64,000 bases of DNA from Candidatus Delongbacteria bacterium (GTDB lineage: Bacteria; CAIWAD01): NCBI GenBank assembly GCA_041675285.1, contig JBAYTZ010000005.1, forward strand, positions 62,001 to 126,000, given 5' to 3'. The first letter of the stretch is position 1; every line of letters begins with the position of its first letter. The notes under the pieces were generated by a model that worked only from the letters and a program-made list of their open reading frames with translations, did not search any database and had not been told where the DNA came from. Positions 1 to 8,802 of this stretch are shown piece after piece. A program made the translations under genes and the position numbers.

Positions 1-1266
1 GTGGTGACGCTCTATCCCTTCGAGGAGGTGAGCCGCCGTCCGGGGGTCAGCCTGGCCGACCTTGTGGAGAACATCGACATCGGCGGGCCGGCCATGCTGC
101 GCAGCGCGGCCAAGAACCACGCCTTCGTCAGCGTCGTCTGTGACACGGCCGACTACCCGGCCCTGCTGGCCGAGGTGGGGCAGGGCGGAACCACCGTGGC
201 TTTCCGGCGCAGCCTGGCGGCCAAGGTCTTCGCCCGCACGGCGGCCTACGACGGACTGATCGCCCGGGAGCTGGGCGCGCGTTTCGAAGAGGAGGGCGCG
301 CAGGCGATGGGCGGGACGGCCCCGGAGATGCCGCCCGTGGTCTCCCTGACATTGCCCCGGGTCCAGGAGCTGCGCTACGGCGAAAACCCGCACCAGCGCG
401 CGGCCGTCTACGGCGACCTGGACGGCCTGCACATCCTGCACGGCAAGGCCCTGTCCTACAACAACCTGCTGGACGTGGACGCGGCGCTGGAGCTGATCGG
501 CGACTTCCCCGCGGCCGAAGGCGCCGCCTGCGCCATCCTCAAGCACACCAATCCCTGCGGGGCGGCCCTGGGGGCCGACGCGGGTGAAGCCTTCCAGCGT
601 GCGCTCTCCACGGACAGCGTCAGCCCCTTCGGCGGGATCGTGGTCTGGAACCGGCCCGTGGACGCGGAGACCGCGGCCCGCGTGCACGGCCTGTTCATGG
701 AGATCCTCATCGCCCCCGGGTTCAGCGACGAGGCCCTGGCCATCCTGCGCAAGAAGAAGGACCGCCGCCTGCTGGCCTGCGGGCCGCTGGCCGGCCCCGG
801 CTTCCAGGTCCGCCACTTCTTCGGGGGCCTGCTCGTGCAGGGGCGCGACCACCTGCGGTTGGAGGATCCGGCCGGGTACCGCTGCGTGACCCGGCGCCAG
901 CCCACGCCCGGGGAGCGGACCAACCTGCTCTTCGCCTGGAAGGTGGTGCGGCACGTGAAGTCCAACGCCATCGTGCTGACCCGGGACGGCCGCACACTGG
1001 GCATCGGCGCCGGACAGATGAGCCGCGTGGACTCCAGCGAACTGGCCGTGCTCAAGGCGCGGCGCGAAGGACACGATCTGGCGGGCAGCGCCCTGGGCTC
1101 CGACGCCTTCTTCCCCTTCCCGGACGGCGTGGAGGCCGCGGCGGCGGCGGGCGTCACGGCCGTGATCCAACCGGGCGGCAGCGTGCGCGACGAGGAGGTC
1201 ATCCGCGCCGCCGACGAGGCCGGGATGACCATGCTCTTCACGGACCGGCGGCACTTCCGCCATTAG
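1..1266 (+). CDS. purH: Bifunctional AICAR transformylase / IMP cyclohydrolase PurH, 5'-truncated by the window edge
   Basis: PurH carries out the last two steps of IMP synthesis: formylation of AICAR with 10-formyl-THF and ring closure to IMP. The visible 421 residues begin inside the IMP cyclohydrolase (MGS-like) domain at TLYPF and VENIDIGGPAMLRSAAKNH. They continue into the transformylase domain with RYGENPHQ (about residues 125-132) and the catalytic Lys-His pair in ILKHTNPCG (K181, H182 of the visible part). The C-terminus, IQPGGSVRDEEVI...FTDRRHFRH, is the normal family ending. Full-length PurH is usually about 510-530 aa, so roughly 100 N-terminal residues lie left of the window and base 1 is not the true start. 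Another purine gene, purD, begins at the other end of the window. The assignment is secure. Confidence 0.97.
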   Translation: MVTLYPFEEVSRRPGVSLADLVENIDIGGPAMLRSAAKNHAFVSVVCDTADYPALLAEVGQGGTTVAFRRSLAAKVFARTAAYDGLIARELGARFEEEGAQAMGGTAPEMPPVVSLTLPRVQELRYGENPHQRAAVYGDLDGLHILHGKALSYNNLLDVDAALELIGDFPAAEGAACAILKHTNPCGAALGADAGEAFQRALSTDSVSPFGGIVVWNRPVDAETAARVHGLFMEILIAPGFSDEALAILRKKKDRRLLACGPLAGPGFQVRHFFGGLLVQGRDHLRLEDPAGYRCVTRRQPTPGERTNLLFAWKVVRHVKSNAIVLTRDGRTLGIGAGQMSRVDSSELAVLKARREGHDLAGSALGSDAFFPFPDGVEAAAAAGVTAVIQPGGSVRDEEVIRAADEAGMTMLFTDRRHFRH

Positions 1267-1421
1267 CAGCGGCGACTCCGCGCCGGAGTCCGCCCCCCGG
1301 GCCCCGCCGTGTGACACGGGCGGAGCCGGGCCGCGGAGCGGGCGGGGATGAAGCGAATCATGGGGCTTGGGCGCGGGGCCGCGGGGTGGCCGCGGAGCCG
1401 GGCTCCCAAATTGGAACCGAC

Positions 1422-2456
1422 ATGGGCTTCTCTTTCCTGAGCCTCTTCGGAGGCATGTTCTCCAACGAGATCGCCATCGACCTGGGCACGGCCAACACGC
1501 TGGTCTACGTCAAGGGCAAGGGCATCCTGGTGCGCGAGCCCAGCGTGGTGGCCATGTCCAAAAGCGACCGCAAGGTGCTGGCCATCGGCTACGAGGCCCG
1601 CGAGATGATGGGCAAGACCCACGCCGACGTGGAGGTGATCCGCCCCATGCGGGACGGCGTCATCGACGACGACGAGGTGGCCGAGGAGATGATCCGCGCC
1701 TTCATCCGCAAGGTGACCAAGAACCGCCTCACCCGGCCCCGGGTGATCGTCTGCGTGCCCAGCGGCGTGACCAAGAGCGAAAAGCGCATCATCAACGACT
1801 CGGCCGAGCACGCCGGCGCGCGCGAGGTCTACCTGATCGCCGAGCCCATGGCCGCGGCCCTGGGCGTGGGCCTGCCCGTGGACCAGCCCATCGGCAGCAT
1901 GGTGATCGACATCGGCGGCGGCACCACGGAGATCGCGGTGATCAGCCTCTCGGGCATCGTCTGTGACACGTCCATCCGCACGGGTGGCGACGAAATGGAC
2001 GAGAAGATCATCCAGTACATGCGGAGCAACTACAACCTGCTCATCGGCGAGCGCACGGCCGAGGAGATCAAGTGCCGCATCGGCAGCGCCAACCCGCTCA
2101 AGGAGGAGCTGAAGATGACGGCCAAGGGGCGCGACCTGATCGCGGGCATTCCCAAGGCCGTGGAGATCTCCAGCGAGGAGGTGCGCGAGGCCCTGACGGA
2201 GCCCGTGCGCCAGATCGTGGACGCGGTGAAGCTCAGCCTGGAGAAGACGCCGCCGGAGCTGGCGGCGGACATCCGCGACCACGGCATCATGCTGACGGGG
2301 GGCGGCGCCATGCTCAAGGGCCTGGCCAACAAGCTGCGGGACGAGACCAGCCTGCCCGTCAACCTGGCGGACGATCCCCTGACCTGCGTGGTGCGGGGCA
2401 CGGGCATCGTGCTGGACGACATGGAGCGCTACCACAAGGTGCTCCTGCGCAAGTAG
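1422..2456 (+). CDS. mreB: Rod-shape-determining actin homologue MreB
   Basis: MreB is the bacterial actin that organises the elongasome at the inner membrane. The 344-aa product starts MGFSFLSLFGGMFSNEIAIDLGTANTLVYVKGKGI. It contains the phosphate-1 loop DLGTANT, the phosphate-2 segment VIDIGGGTTEIAVISLSG and the adenosine motif LTGGGAMLKGL, all diagnostic of MreB. The frame is open further upstream, but ATG 1422 gives the family-standard N-terminus, whose short hydrophobic start fits membrane binding. The ribosome-binding site is weak (GGAAC). It is the first gene of mreB-mreC-mreD-mrdA-rodA and lies 155 bp after purH, a gap in which I found no clear promoter. Confidence 0.97.
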   Translation: MGFSFLSLFGGMFSNEIAIDLGTANTLVYVKGKGILVREPSVVAMSKSDRKVLAIGYEAREMMGKTHADVEVIRPMRDGVIDDDEVAEEMIRAFIRKVTKNRLTRPRVIVCVPSGVTKSEKRIINDSAEHAGAREVYLIAEPMAAALGVGLPVDQPIGSMVIDIGGGTTEIAVISLSGIVCDTSIRTGGDEMDEKIIQYMRSNYNLLIGERTAEEIKCRIGSANPLKEELKMTAKGRDLIAGIPKAVEISSEEVREALTEPVRQIVDAVKLSLEKTPPELAADIRDHGIMLTGGGAMLKGLANKLRDETSLPVNLADDPLTCVVRGTGIVLDDMERYHKVLLRK

Positions 2457-2468
2457 GCGGGAGGCCTC

Positions 2469-3362
2469 CTGTCCCCACGTGCATCCCACCACGGCTGGCT
2501 GGACTGGGCGGTCTGGGCCGGACTCAGCCTGCTGGCCGGACTGATCCTCCTGGCGGGCTCCACCTATCCGGCCCGCGTCTTCCGCTCCTCCCTGCTACAC
2601 TTGGCCGCGGGTCCCCTGCAGGTCCTCTCCTGGCTGCCCCGCCGGGTGGACCTGGCGCGGGAGAACCATGAGCTGCGCCAGCGGGCCACCGTGCTTTTCG
2701 TGGAGAACTCGCGCCTGCAGGAGCTGGCCCGCGAGGCCGAGCGGCTGGCCGAGCTGCTGGCGCTGGAGCCCCGGCCCGGCCTGTCCTACCTGCCCACCCG
2801 TATCTTGGCCCGCGGCAGTTCCTTCGGCCCCCAGAGCGTGGTGCTGGACCGCGGCACGCGCGACGATCTGAGCGGCGGTGAGGCTCTGGTCACCCCCTGG
2901 GGCCTGGTGGGCCTGCTGGTGGAACCCGGCCCCGCCGAGAGCCGCGCCCTGCTGCTGGGGCACCGCGACTTCCGCCTGCGCGCACTGCTGCAGCGCACGC
3001 GGGAGGAGGGCCTGCTGGCGGGCGGCGCCGACGAGCTGATCCTGCAGGACATCCCGTTCTCCAGCCCCGTGGCCGTGGGCGACACGGTGCTCAGCGCCTG
3101 GGCGGGCAGCCGCTTCCCGGGCGGCCTGCCCGTGGGCGTGGTCTCCCGGGTGCTGGAGTCGGGCGGCCTGTTCCGCGAGGTGCGCGTGGAGCCCATCCGC
3201 CGGCTGGGCAGCCTGGAGGAGGTCTACATCGTGCGGCGCGGCGCGGGCGACTCCCTGCGCCGCGATCTGCTGTCGACCGCCCCATTGCGGCCGGACTCCA
3301 GTGCCTCCACTCAGATCGTGACGGGCTCGTCCACGCCGCCCAGCCAGCCGGGAGGCCGCTGA
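2469..3362 (+). CDS. mreC: Rod-shape-determining protein MreC, apparent CTG start
   Basis: MreC is a bitopic periplasmic scaffold linking MreB to PBP2/RodA. No ATG, GTG or TTG occurs in frame before TTG 2601, and starting there would remove the membrane anchor. The frame is open back to the mreB stop and encodes WLDWAVWAGLSLLAGLILLAG, a good transmembrane helix, followed by the usual coiled coil (ARENHELRQRATVLFVENSRLQELAREAERL). I therefore place the start at CTG 2469, four bases after a GGGAGG Shine-Dalgarno (2459-2464). This gives 297 aa, normal for MreC. The beta-domain (VVLDRGTRDDLSGGEALVTPWGLVGLL...GDTVLSAW...FPGGLPVGVV) is typical. The stop overlaps mreD by one base. The family is certain; the exact start is inferred. 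Confidence 0.9.
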   Translation: MSPRASHHGWLDWAVWAGLSLLAGLILLAGSTYPARVFRSSLLHLAAGPLQVLSWLPRRVDLARENHELRQRATVLFVENSRLQELAREAERLAELLALEPRPGLSYLPTRILARGSSFGPQSVVLDRGTRDDLSGGEALVTPWGLVGLLVEPGPAESRALLLGHRDFRLRALLQRTREEGLLAGGADELILQDIPFSSPVAVGDTVLSAWAGSRFPGGLPVGVVSRVLESGGLFREVRVEPIRRLGSLEEVYIVRRGAGDSLRRDLLSTAPLRPDSSASTQIVTGSSTPPSQPGGR

Positions 3363-3841
3363 TGCGCTGGCTCGTGCTGATTCTCTGCCTGCTGCTACAG
3401 CTGGCCTGGAGTGACCTGCTGGCCATCCAGGGACGCGCGCCGGACCTGCTGCTGCTGGGCGTGATCTGGGTCTCCATGTCCCTGGCCCCCTGGCAGGGCG
3501 CTCTACTGGGCTTCTTGGCGGGCCTGGGCCTCGACGCCGTGGGTGCGCTGGATCCCCTGGGCGCCGGGGCCCTGGCGGCGGTGAGCGCGGGCTTCTTCGC
3601 CGCGCGCTTCCTGGGAACGGGGCGCCGCCTGCACCCCATCCTGCTCCTCGGACGCTGCGCCCTCCTGCTGGCGCCGCTTGAGCTCTTCCTGGCCAACCTG
3701 CGCTACCGGGGCATGGACTATCATCCCGGCCAGGTGAGCCTCTGGCTGGCGCTGCCGGTCTGGGCCTACACGCTCGTGCTCTTCCAGCTGTTGAACTGGC
3801 TGCCCGGCACGGGCGCGCGCAGCCGGGGCAGCCTGCGGTGA
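3362..3841 (+). CDS. mreD: Rod-shape-determining membrane protein MreD
   Basis: A 159-aa polytopic membrane protein in the mreD position of the operon. It has about five hydrophobic segments, starting LVLILCLLLQLAWSDLL, then DLLLLGVIWVSMSLAPWQGALLGFLAGLGLDAV, a pattern typical of MreD. The ATG shares a base with the mreC stop (TGATG) and follows a GGGAGG ribosome-binding site, while the stop overlaps the GTG of the next gene (GTGA), so translation is coupled. MreD stabilises the MreC-PBP2 part of the elongasome. Sequence conservation in this family is low, so operon position carries much of the assignment. Confidence 0.92.
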   Translation: MRWLVLILCLLLQLAWSDLLAIQGRAPDLLLLGVIWVSMSLAPWQGALLGFLAGLGLDAVGALDPLGAGALAAVSAGFFAARFLGTGRRLHPILLLGRCALLLAPLELFLANLRYRGMDYHPGQVSLWLALPVWAYTLVLFQLLNWLPGTGARSRGSLR

Positions 3842-5739
3842 GACAACCGGCCGACATCCAGCTGCGCGGCACCGTGCTGGTACTGGCCCAGCTGGTCCTG
3901 CTGCTGCTGCTGCTGGGCCGCCTGGTCCAGATGCAGATCATCGGCGCGGCGGACTGGGACGACCGCAGCAAGCGCAACCAGGTCCGCACCCAGGAGATCG
4001 CCCCGCACCGCGGCCTGCTGCTGGACCGCCAGGGGCGGATCCTGGCGGACAACCGGCCCTCCTACACGCTCTACGGCATTCCCGCCACGCTGCTCAAGGA
4101 CTCCAGCGCCGTGCCGCGGCTGGCGGCGGCCTTCGGCTGGGATCCGGCCTTTCTGCTGCGCCGGCTGAAGCAGGGTGGACGCCACAGTCTCAAGTCGGTT
4201 AAACTGGTGGGCGACATCACCTTCGATCAGCGCGTGGTGCTGGCCGAGCATCGGCTGGACTTTCCCGGCCTGCAGGTGCTGGTGGAGCCGCGCCGGCACT
4301 ACCCCGAGCCACTGGCGCCCCACGTGCTGGGCCACCTGGGGGAAGTGGACGAGGAGGAGCTGGAGAAGGGCCTCTTGCCCGACGGGACCCCGGGCGACCT
4401 GCTGGGCCGGCGCGGCGTGGAGCGCTTCTACGACGCCGACCTGCGCGGCCGCAAGGGCGTGGAGTATCTGCGCGTGGACGTGCTGGGTCGCGTGCTGGGG
4501 CCCACCTATCTGCTGCCGCCCCAGACGCCGCGCAACGGATTGGACCTGGAGCTGGGGCTGGACCGCGACCTGCAGCAATTGGCGGAGAGCCTGCTGGCCA
4601 ACCGGCGCGGCGCCATCCTGCTGATGGAGGTCAAAAGCGGGCGGATCCTGGCGGCGGTCTCGGCGCCCGACTTTCAGCTGGAGCACTTCAGCGGCCGGAT
4701 GCCGCCGGAGGTCTGGGCCACGCTCAACGACGCCGACGCGCGCCCGCTGCTCAATCGCACCATCCAGGGCCTCTATCCGCCGGGCTCCCTGTTCAAGCCG
4801 GCGCTGGCCGCCTGGGCCCTGGAGAAGGGCATCATCGACGAGAACTGGAGCGTCACCTGCACGGGCGCCCTGCAGTTGGGACGCCGGACGGCCCACTGCT
4901 GGAACCTGGGCGGACACGGCCGCGTGAACCTGCGCAAGGCAATCCAACAGAGCTGCGACGTGTACTTCTACCAACTGGGCCTGCGGCTCAACCCGGACCA
5001 CATCCGCGAGGCGGCCGCGTGGTTCGGGCTGGGGGAGGCCACCGGCTGCGACCTGGACGGCGAGCGCGAGGGCCTGCTGCCCGACGTGGCCTGGTTCGAC
5101 AAGCGCTTCGGCAAGCGTGGCTGGAGTCGCGGCGTCATGCTCAACCTGGCCATCGGACAGGGGGAGATCCTGGTCACGCCGATGCAAATGCTGCGCTACG
5201 CCGGGCTGCTGGCCTCGCGGGGCAACGGCCCCACGCCGCACTTCGGCGTGCGCCTGATCGATCACGCCCTGAACGAGGAGCGGCTGCTCTCCTATCCGCG
5301 CAAGGAAGTGAAGCTCTCGGCGCGCACCTGGGCCTTGATCAGCGACGCCTGCCGGGCGGTGGTGGAGGAGCCCGGCGGCACGGCCCACGGGCAGAAACGG
5401 GCGCGCTTCCAGGCGGCGGGCAAGACGGGCACGGCGGAGAATCCCCACGGCGAGGCCCACGCCTGGTACATGGGCTGGATGCCCGAGCCCGACCCGGAGC
5501 TGGCCGCCGTGGTGCTGGTGGAGAACGCCGGCCACGGCAGCACGGCCGCCGCCCCGCTGGCCACGGCCCTGTTCGAGGCTTGGCTGGACCAGAAGGAGGG
5601 CCGCTGGCCCCCGGCCGCCGCGGCCCCCCAGCCGGCCGACTCCCTGGCCGCCCCGCCCAAACCGCTGCCGGCGGCGGAACTGCCGCGGCTGCGGGGCCTG
5701 GATCCCCTGCCGGGATCCGGAGCGGGAGGCGGGCGATGA
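3838..5739 (+). CDS. mrdA: Penicillin-binding protein 2 (elongation transpeptidase)
   Basis: A class B penicillin-binding protein that crosslinks peptidoglycan during elongation, as partner of RodA. The 633-aa protein has one N-terminal transmembrane helix (LVLAQLVLLLLLLGRLVQM), a pedestal domain containing the HRGLLLDRQGRILADN motif, and a transpeptidase domain. The active-site motifs are all present: S317-L-F-K320 in PPGSLFKP, S372-C-D in QQSCDVYFYQLG, and K529-T-G in AAGKTGTAEN. GTG 3838 overlaps the mreD stop by four bases. The last 50 residues are Pro/Ala-rich and probably unstructured. The product is recognised from motif order and operon position. No missing catalytic residue is seen. 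Confidence 0.96.
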   Translation: MRQPADIQLRGTVLVLAQLVLLLLLLGRLVQMQIIGAADWDDRSKRNQVRTQEIAPHRGLLLDRQGRILADNRPSYTLYGIPATLLKDSSAVPRLAAAFGWDPAFLLRRLKQGGRHSLKSVKLVGDITFDQRVVLAEHRLDFPGLQVLVEPRRHYPEPLAPHVLGHLGEVDEEELEKGLLPDGTPGDLLGRRGVERFYDADLRGRKGVEYLRVDVLGRVLGPTYLLPPQTPRNGLDLELGLDRDLQQLAESLLANRRGAILLMEVKSGRILAAVSAPDFQLEHFSGRMPPEVWATLNDADARPLLNRTIQGLYPPGSLFKPALAAWALEKGIIDENWSVTCTGALQLGRRTAHCWNLGGHGRVNLRKAIQQSCDVYFYQLGLRLNPDHIREAAAWFGLGEATGCDLDGEREGLLPDVAWFDKRFGKRGWSRGVMLNLAIGQGEILVTPMQMLRYAGLLASRGNGPTPHFGVRLIDHALNEERLLSYPRKEVKLSARTWALISDACRAVVEEPGGTAHGQKRARFQAAGKTGTAENPHGEAHAWYMGWMPEPDPELAAVVLVENAGHGSTAAAPLATALFEAWLDQKEGRWPPAAAAPQPADSLAAPPKPLPAAELPRLRGLDPLPGSGAGGGR

Positions 5740-6959
5740 GCTGGCTGGACGAGCTGCGCCGCAAGCTGGATTGGAGCCTGCTGTTGGCCTTCCTGGCCCT
5801 GATGGCCATCGGGCTGACCGTGCTGCACAGCGCCAGCGGGACCGGGGAAACGGACTACGGCCTGCGCCAGCTGCTCTGGTTCCTGATGGGCCTGCCCATC
5901 CTGCTGTTCGCGGCGCTGACCCCGCCCAGTTTCTGGTTCGCCATCAGCTGGGTGGCCTACGGGATCGGCGTGGCCCTGCTGCTCTTGGTGGACCTGATGG
6001 GCATCGTGGGCATGGGCGCTGAACGCTGGCTGGGCATCGGGGATTTCCGCTTCCAGCCCTCGGAGGTGGGCAAACTGGGCCTGGTGCTGGCCCTGGCACG
6101 CCTGCTCTCGGACAACCGTGCCGACCTGACCCAATTGAAATGGGTGCTGGGCGCCCTGGCCCTGGCCGGCGTGCCCCTGCTGCTGGTGATCAGCCAGCCC
6201 GACCTGGGTACGGCCCTGGTGTACTCCTTCGTCACCATCCCCATGCTGATCCGCGCCGGCCTGCCCTGGAGCTGGGTGGCCATCCTGCTCTCGCCGCTGG
6301 CGGCCGCGCTCTGCAGCCTGAACCTCTTCGTGCTGCTGGTCTTCATCCTGCTGCTGGCCACCCTGCTCTACTTGAGCGAGGTGGGGATCTGGGTGATGGC
6401 GGCCACGCTCTCCATCAGCGCCGGGATCGGCTTCGCCCTGCCCAGCCTCTGGGGCTTCCTGCACGAGTATCAGCAGAAGCGCATCCTGGTCTTCCTGGAT
6501 CCGGAGTCCGATCCGCTGGGGGCGGGCTATCAGATCATCCAGTCCAAGGTGGCCATCGGCTCGGGCGGGGTCTGGGGCAAGGGCTACATGGAGGGCGGGC
6601 AGACCCAGCTGAGCTTCCTGCCCGAGCGGCACACGGACTTCATCTTCAGCGTGGTGGGGGAGGAGTGGGGCTTCGCCGGGGCACTGATCGTGCTCAGCTT
6701 GTTCGCCCTGCTGCTGACCCGCACGCTGGTGATCGCGCTCAAACATCGCAACGGTTTCTGCGGGCTGGTGATGACCGGCTTCGCGGCCCTGCTGCTCTTC
6801 CACGTGGTGGTGAACGTGGGGATGACCATCGGGATCATGCCCGTCACAGGCCTGCCGCTGCCCTTCCTGACCCACGGCGGCAGCTTCCTTTGGACCTGCA
6901 TGGTGATCATGGGCCTGCTGCTCAGCTTCTCCTGGCATCGGCGGGACTCCCTCACGTAG
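5736..6959 (+). CDS. rodA: SEDS-family peptidoglycan glycosyltransferase RodA
   Basis: RodA polymerises glycan strands with PBP2 in the elongasome. The 407-aa protein has about ten transmembrane helices and the SEDS hallmarks: AERWLGIGDFRFQPSEVGKLGLVLALA, SQPDLGTALVY, YQIIQSKVAIGSGGVWGKGY, LPERHTDFIFSVVGEEWGF and VTGLPLPFLTHGGS. The start ATG 5736 overlaps the mrdA stop (ATGA) and follows GGGAGG (5724-5729). The frame is open far upstream inside mrdA, but only this start gives the family N-terminus (MSWLDELRRKLDWSLL). It is the last gene of the rod-shape operon. No U-rich terminator follows; instead an inverted repeat of the CACAGAG type lies 15 bp downstream. Confidence 0.96.
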   Translation: MSWLDELRRKLDWSLLLAFLALMAIGLTVLHSASGTGETDYGLRQLLWFLMGLPILLFAALTPPSFWFAISWVAYGIGVALLLLVDLMGIVGMGAERWLGIGDFRFQPSEVGKLGLVLALARLLSDNRADLTQLKWVLGALALAGVPLLLVISQPDLGTALVYSFVTIPMLIRAGLPWSWVAILLSPLAAALCSLNLFVLLVFILLLATLLYLSEVGIWVMAATLSISAGIGFALPSLWGFLHEYQQKRILVFLDPESDPLGAGYQIIQSKVAIGSGGVWGKGYMEGGQTQLSFLPERHTDFIFSVVGEEWGFAGALIVLSLFALLLTRTLVIALKHRNGFCGLVMTGFAALLLFHVVVNVGMTIGIMPVTGLPLPFLTHGGSFLWTCMVIMGLLLSFSWHRRDSLT

Positions 6960-6973
6960 CCGGCGGGGATCCT

Positions 6974-7077
6974 ACCACAGAGACACGGAGGCACAGTTTT
7001 TAGATGGATTGTGGCAGGCGGCCCCATCCCTCCTCGACATTCCAATTGAAATCTCTGTGCCTCTGTGTCTCTGTGGT
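6974..7077. repeat. CACAGAG-family inverted repeat, copy 1
   Basis: The left arm CCACAGAGACACGGAGG (6975-6991, continuing GCACAG) and the right arm CCTCTGTGTCTCTGTGG (7060-7076) are inverted copies about 60 bp apart in the rodA-COG2403 gap. The same arms recur at 46691-46756 and 47701-47807, with a lone arm at 44045-44073. All copies are intergenic. The arms could form a long hairpin. No open frame or transposase is associated. Confidence 0.8.
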
Positions 7078-7097
7078 GATCGAGGACTCCCCCCGAG

Positions 7098-7128
7098 TCG
7101 CCAGAAGCCTGTCGGTTTTCTAACTTGA
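7098..7128 (+). promoter_or_regulatory. Candidate primary promoter for the COG2403 GTPase gene
   Basis: TCG at 7098-7100 followed after exactly 20 bases by TAACTTGA (7121-7128) fits the TTG-N20-TAnnTTGG pattern found before several genes in this window, with one mismatch in the upstream element. It lies 67 bp before the ATG. Confidence 0.35.
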
Positions 7129-7194
7129 AAGCGAACAGTTGTCAATCCGGACGGATGGGCCGGCCGGAAACACTTCCAAATAGAGAAGAGCCAG

Positions 7195-8508
7195 ATGGAA
7201 CGCATCAAGACTCTGATCATGGGCGCCGCCGGGCGCGACTTCCACAATTTCAACTGCGTGTTTCGCCAGGACAGCCGATATGAGGTCGTCTGCTTCACGG
7301 CGGCCCAGATCCCGGACATCGACGGCCGGCGCTATCCCGCCGAGCTGGCCGGGTCCCTCTATCCGCAGGGGATTCCCATCCACGACGAGAGCGAACTCGC
7401 TGCGCTGATCGCCACCCACGGCATCCAAGAGGTGGTTTTCAGCTACAGCGACCTGCCCCACGAGGTGGTCATGCACAAGGCGTCCCTGGTGAACGCCTGT
7501 GGCGCCGACTTCCGCATGCTGGGCGGCCGCCTGACGGAGCTGAAGAGCTCCAAGCCCGTGGTCTCCATCTGCGCCAGCCGGACGGGCTCGGGCAAGAGCC
7601 AGACCACGCGCCGGGTGATCGAGATCCTGCGCGCCGCCGGCAAGAAGGTGGTGAGCGTGCGTCATCCCATGCCCTACGGCGACCTGGCTGCCCAGAAGGT
7701 GCAGCGCTTCGCCGTGGTGGAGGACCTGGCCAAGCACAAGTGCACCATCGAGGAGATGGAAGAGTACGAGCCGCACATCGCCATGGGCGGCGTGATCTAC
7801 GCCGGCGTGGACTACGAGGCCATCCTGCGCGAGGCGGAGAAGGAAGCGGACATCATCCTCTGGGACGGCGGCAACAACGACACGCCCTTCTACAAGGCCG
7901 ACATCGAGATCGTGGTGGTGGATCCGCACCGTCCGGGTCACGAAGTCAGCTACTATCCCGGCGAGACCAACCTGCGCAAGGCGGACGTCATCGTCATCAA
8001 CAAGATCGAAACCGCCCAACCCGAGGACGTGGAGGAAGTGCGCGCCAACTGCCGGCGCACCAATCCAGAGGCGCTGATCATCGACGCCGCCAGCCCGATC
8101 CAGGTGGACGAGCCGGAGCTGATCCTCGGTCAGCGCGTGCTGGTGGTGGAGGACGGCCCCACCCTGACCCACGGCGAGATGGCCTACGGCGCGGGCATGG
8201 TGGCCGCCGAGCGGTTCGGCGCCGCCGAGGCCGTGGACCCGCGGCCCTGGGCGGTGGGCACCATCGCCTTCACCTACGAGAAGTACCCGGAGATCGGCAC
8301 GCTGCTGCCGGCCATGGGCTACGGCGACCAGCAGGTGAAGGACCTGGAGACGACCATCAACGCCACGGATTGCGACTCGGTGATCATCGGCACGCCCATC
8401 GACCTGCGGCGCATCCTGAAGATCAACAAGCCGTCCACGCGCGTCTACTACGAATTGCAGGAGATCGGCCGTCCCACGCTGGTGGACGCGCTGAAGAAGC
8501 TGCTCTAG
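7195..8508 (+). CDS. COG2403-type P-loop GTPase, related to cyclic 2,3-diphosphoglycerate synthetase
   Basis: A 437-aa protein of the COG2403 group. Members are related to the archaeal cyclic 2,3-diphosphoglycerate synthetase, but the bacterial role is not established. The N-terminal about 115 residues look like a Rossmann domain (RIKTLIMGAAGRDFHNFN, then VVFSYSDLPHEVVM). A P-loop follows at about residues 127-136 (ASRTGSGKSQTT), then DIILWDGGNNDTPFYKADIEIVVVDPHRPGHE and the nucleotide-specificity motif VIVINKIE. The C-terminal part ends DCDSVIIGTPIDLRRILKINKPSTRVYYEL, typical of the family. ATG 7195 is preceded by an A/G-rich stretch (AGAGAAGAG). The gene is monocistronic. Because bacterial homologues have no proven cyclic-DPG activity, I do not claim that reaction. 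Confidence 0.8.
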   Translation: MERIKTLIMGAAGRDFHNFNCVFRQDSRYEVVCFTAAQIPDIDGRRYPAELAGSLYPQGIPIHDESELAALIATHGIQEVVFSYSDLPHEVVMHKASLVNACGADFRMLGGRLTELKSSKPVVSICASRTGSGKSQTTRRVIEILRAAGKKVVSVRHPMPYGDLAAQKVQRFAVVEDLAKHKCTIEEMEEYEPHIAMGGVIYAGVDYEAILREAEKEADIILWDGGNNDTPFYKADIEIVVVDPHRPGHEVSYYPGETNLRKADVIVINKIETAQPEDVEEVRANCRRTNPEALIIDAASPIQVDEPELILGQRVLVVEDGPTLTHGEMAYGAGMVAAERFGAAEAVDPRPWAVGTIAFTYEKYPEIGTLLPAMGYGDQQVKDLETTINATDCDSVIIGTPIDLRRILKINKPSTRVYYELQEIGRPTLVDALKKLL

Positions 8509-8658
8509 CGAACCGTGAACCGCTGCTCCAGGACCCGGTCGGGACTCTCCCGGCCGGGTTCCGGGGCCCGGGCGCGGGCGTGCGGGAGGCTAGTCCGGCC
8601 AAGGGCCGGGATCCCGCCCAGGTCTGACAGGAAAACCGGGGCTTTTATCCGCGGTGAG

Positions 8659-8690
8659 TTGACAATCCCCGCGTGAGACCATAACATTGG
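8659..8690 (+). promoter_or_regulatory. Promoter upstream of speD
   Basis: TTGACA (8659-8664), a 17-base spacer and TAACAT (8682-8687) make a reasonable sigma70-type promoter. The same bases also read as TTG-N20-TAACATTGG, matching the recurring TTG-N20 pattern in this window. The rest of the 301-bp gap 8509-8809 holds only GC-rich imperfect hairpins and the short leader frame at 8803. Confidence 0.5.
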
Positions 8691-8802
8691 GCTTCCTTTT
8701 TTGTCGGGCCTTGCCGGGCCGTCCAAGGTCGTCCGCAGAAGCGGCGAGGCGGACCCGGTTCATGGCGTAGCGGCAGTGAGCGCGCGCCGAACAGGGGGTT
8801 TT

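Noticed and set aside
3766..5535. Long open frame on the minus strand opposite mrdA (and similar long frames opposite the LTD, gingipain-like, rny and uvrB genes)
   Set aside because: These encode His/Gln/Arg/Gly-rich, low-complexity translations with no family features. They arise from the strong GC bias at third codon positions of the real genes.
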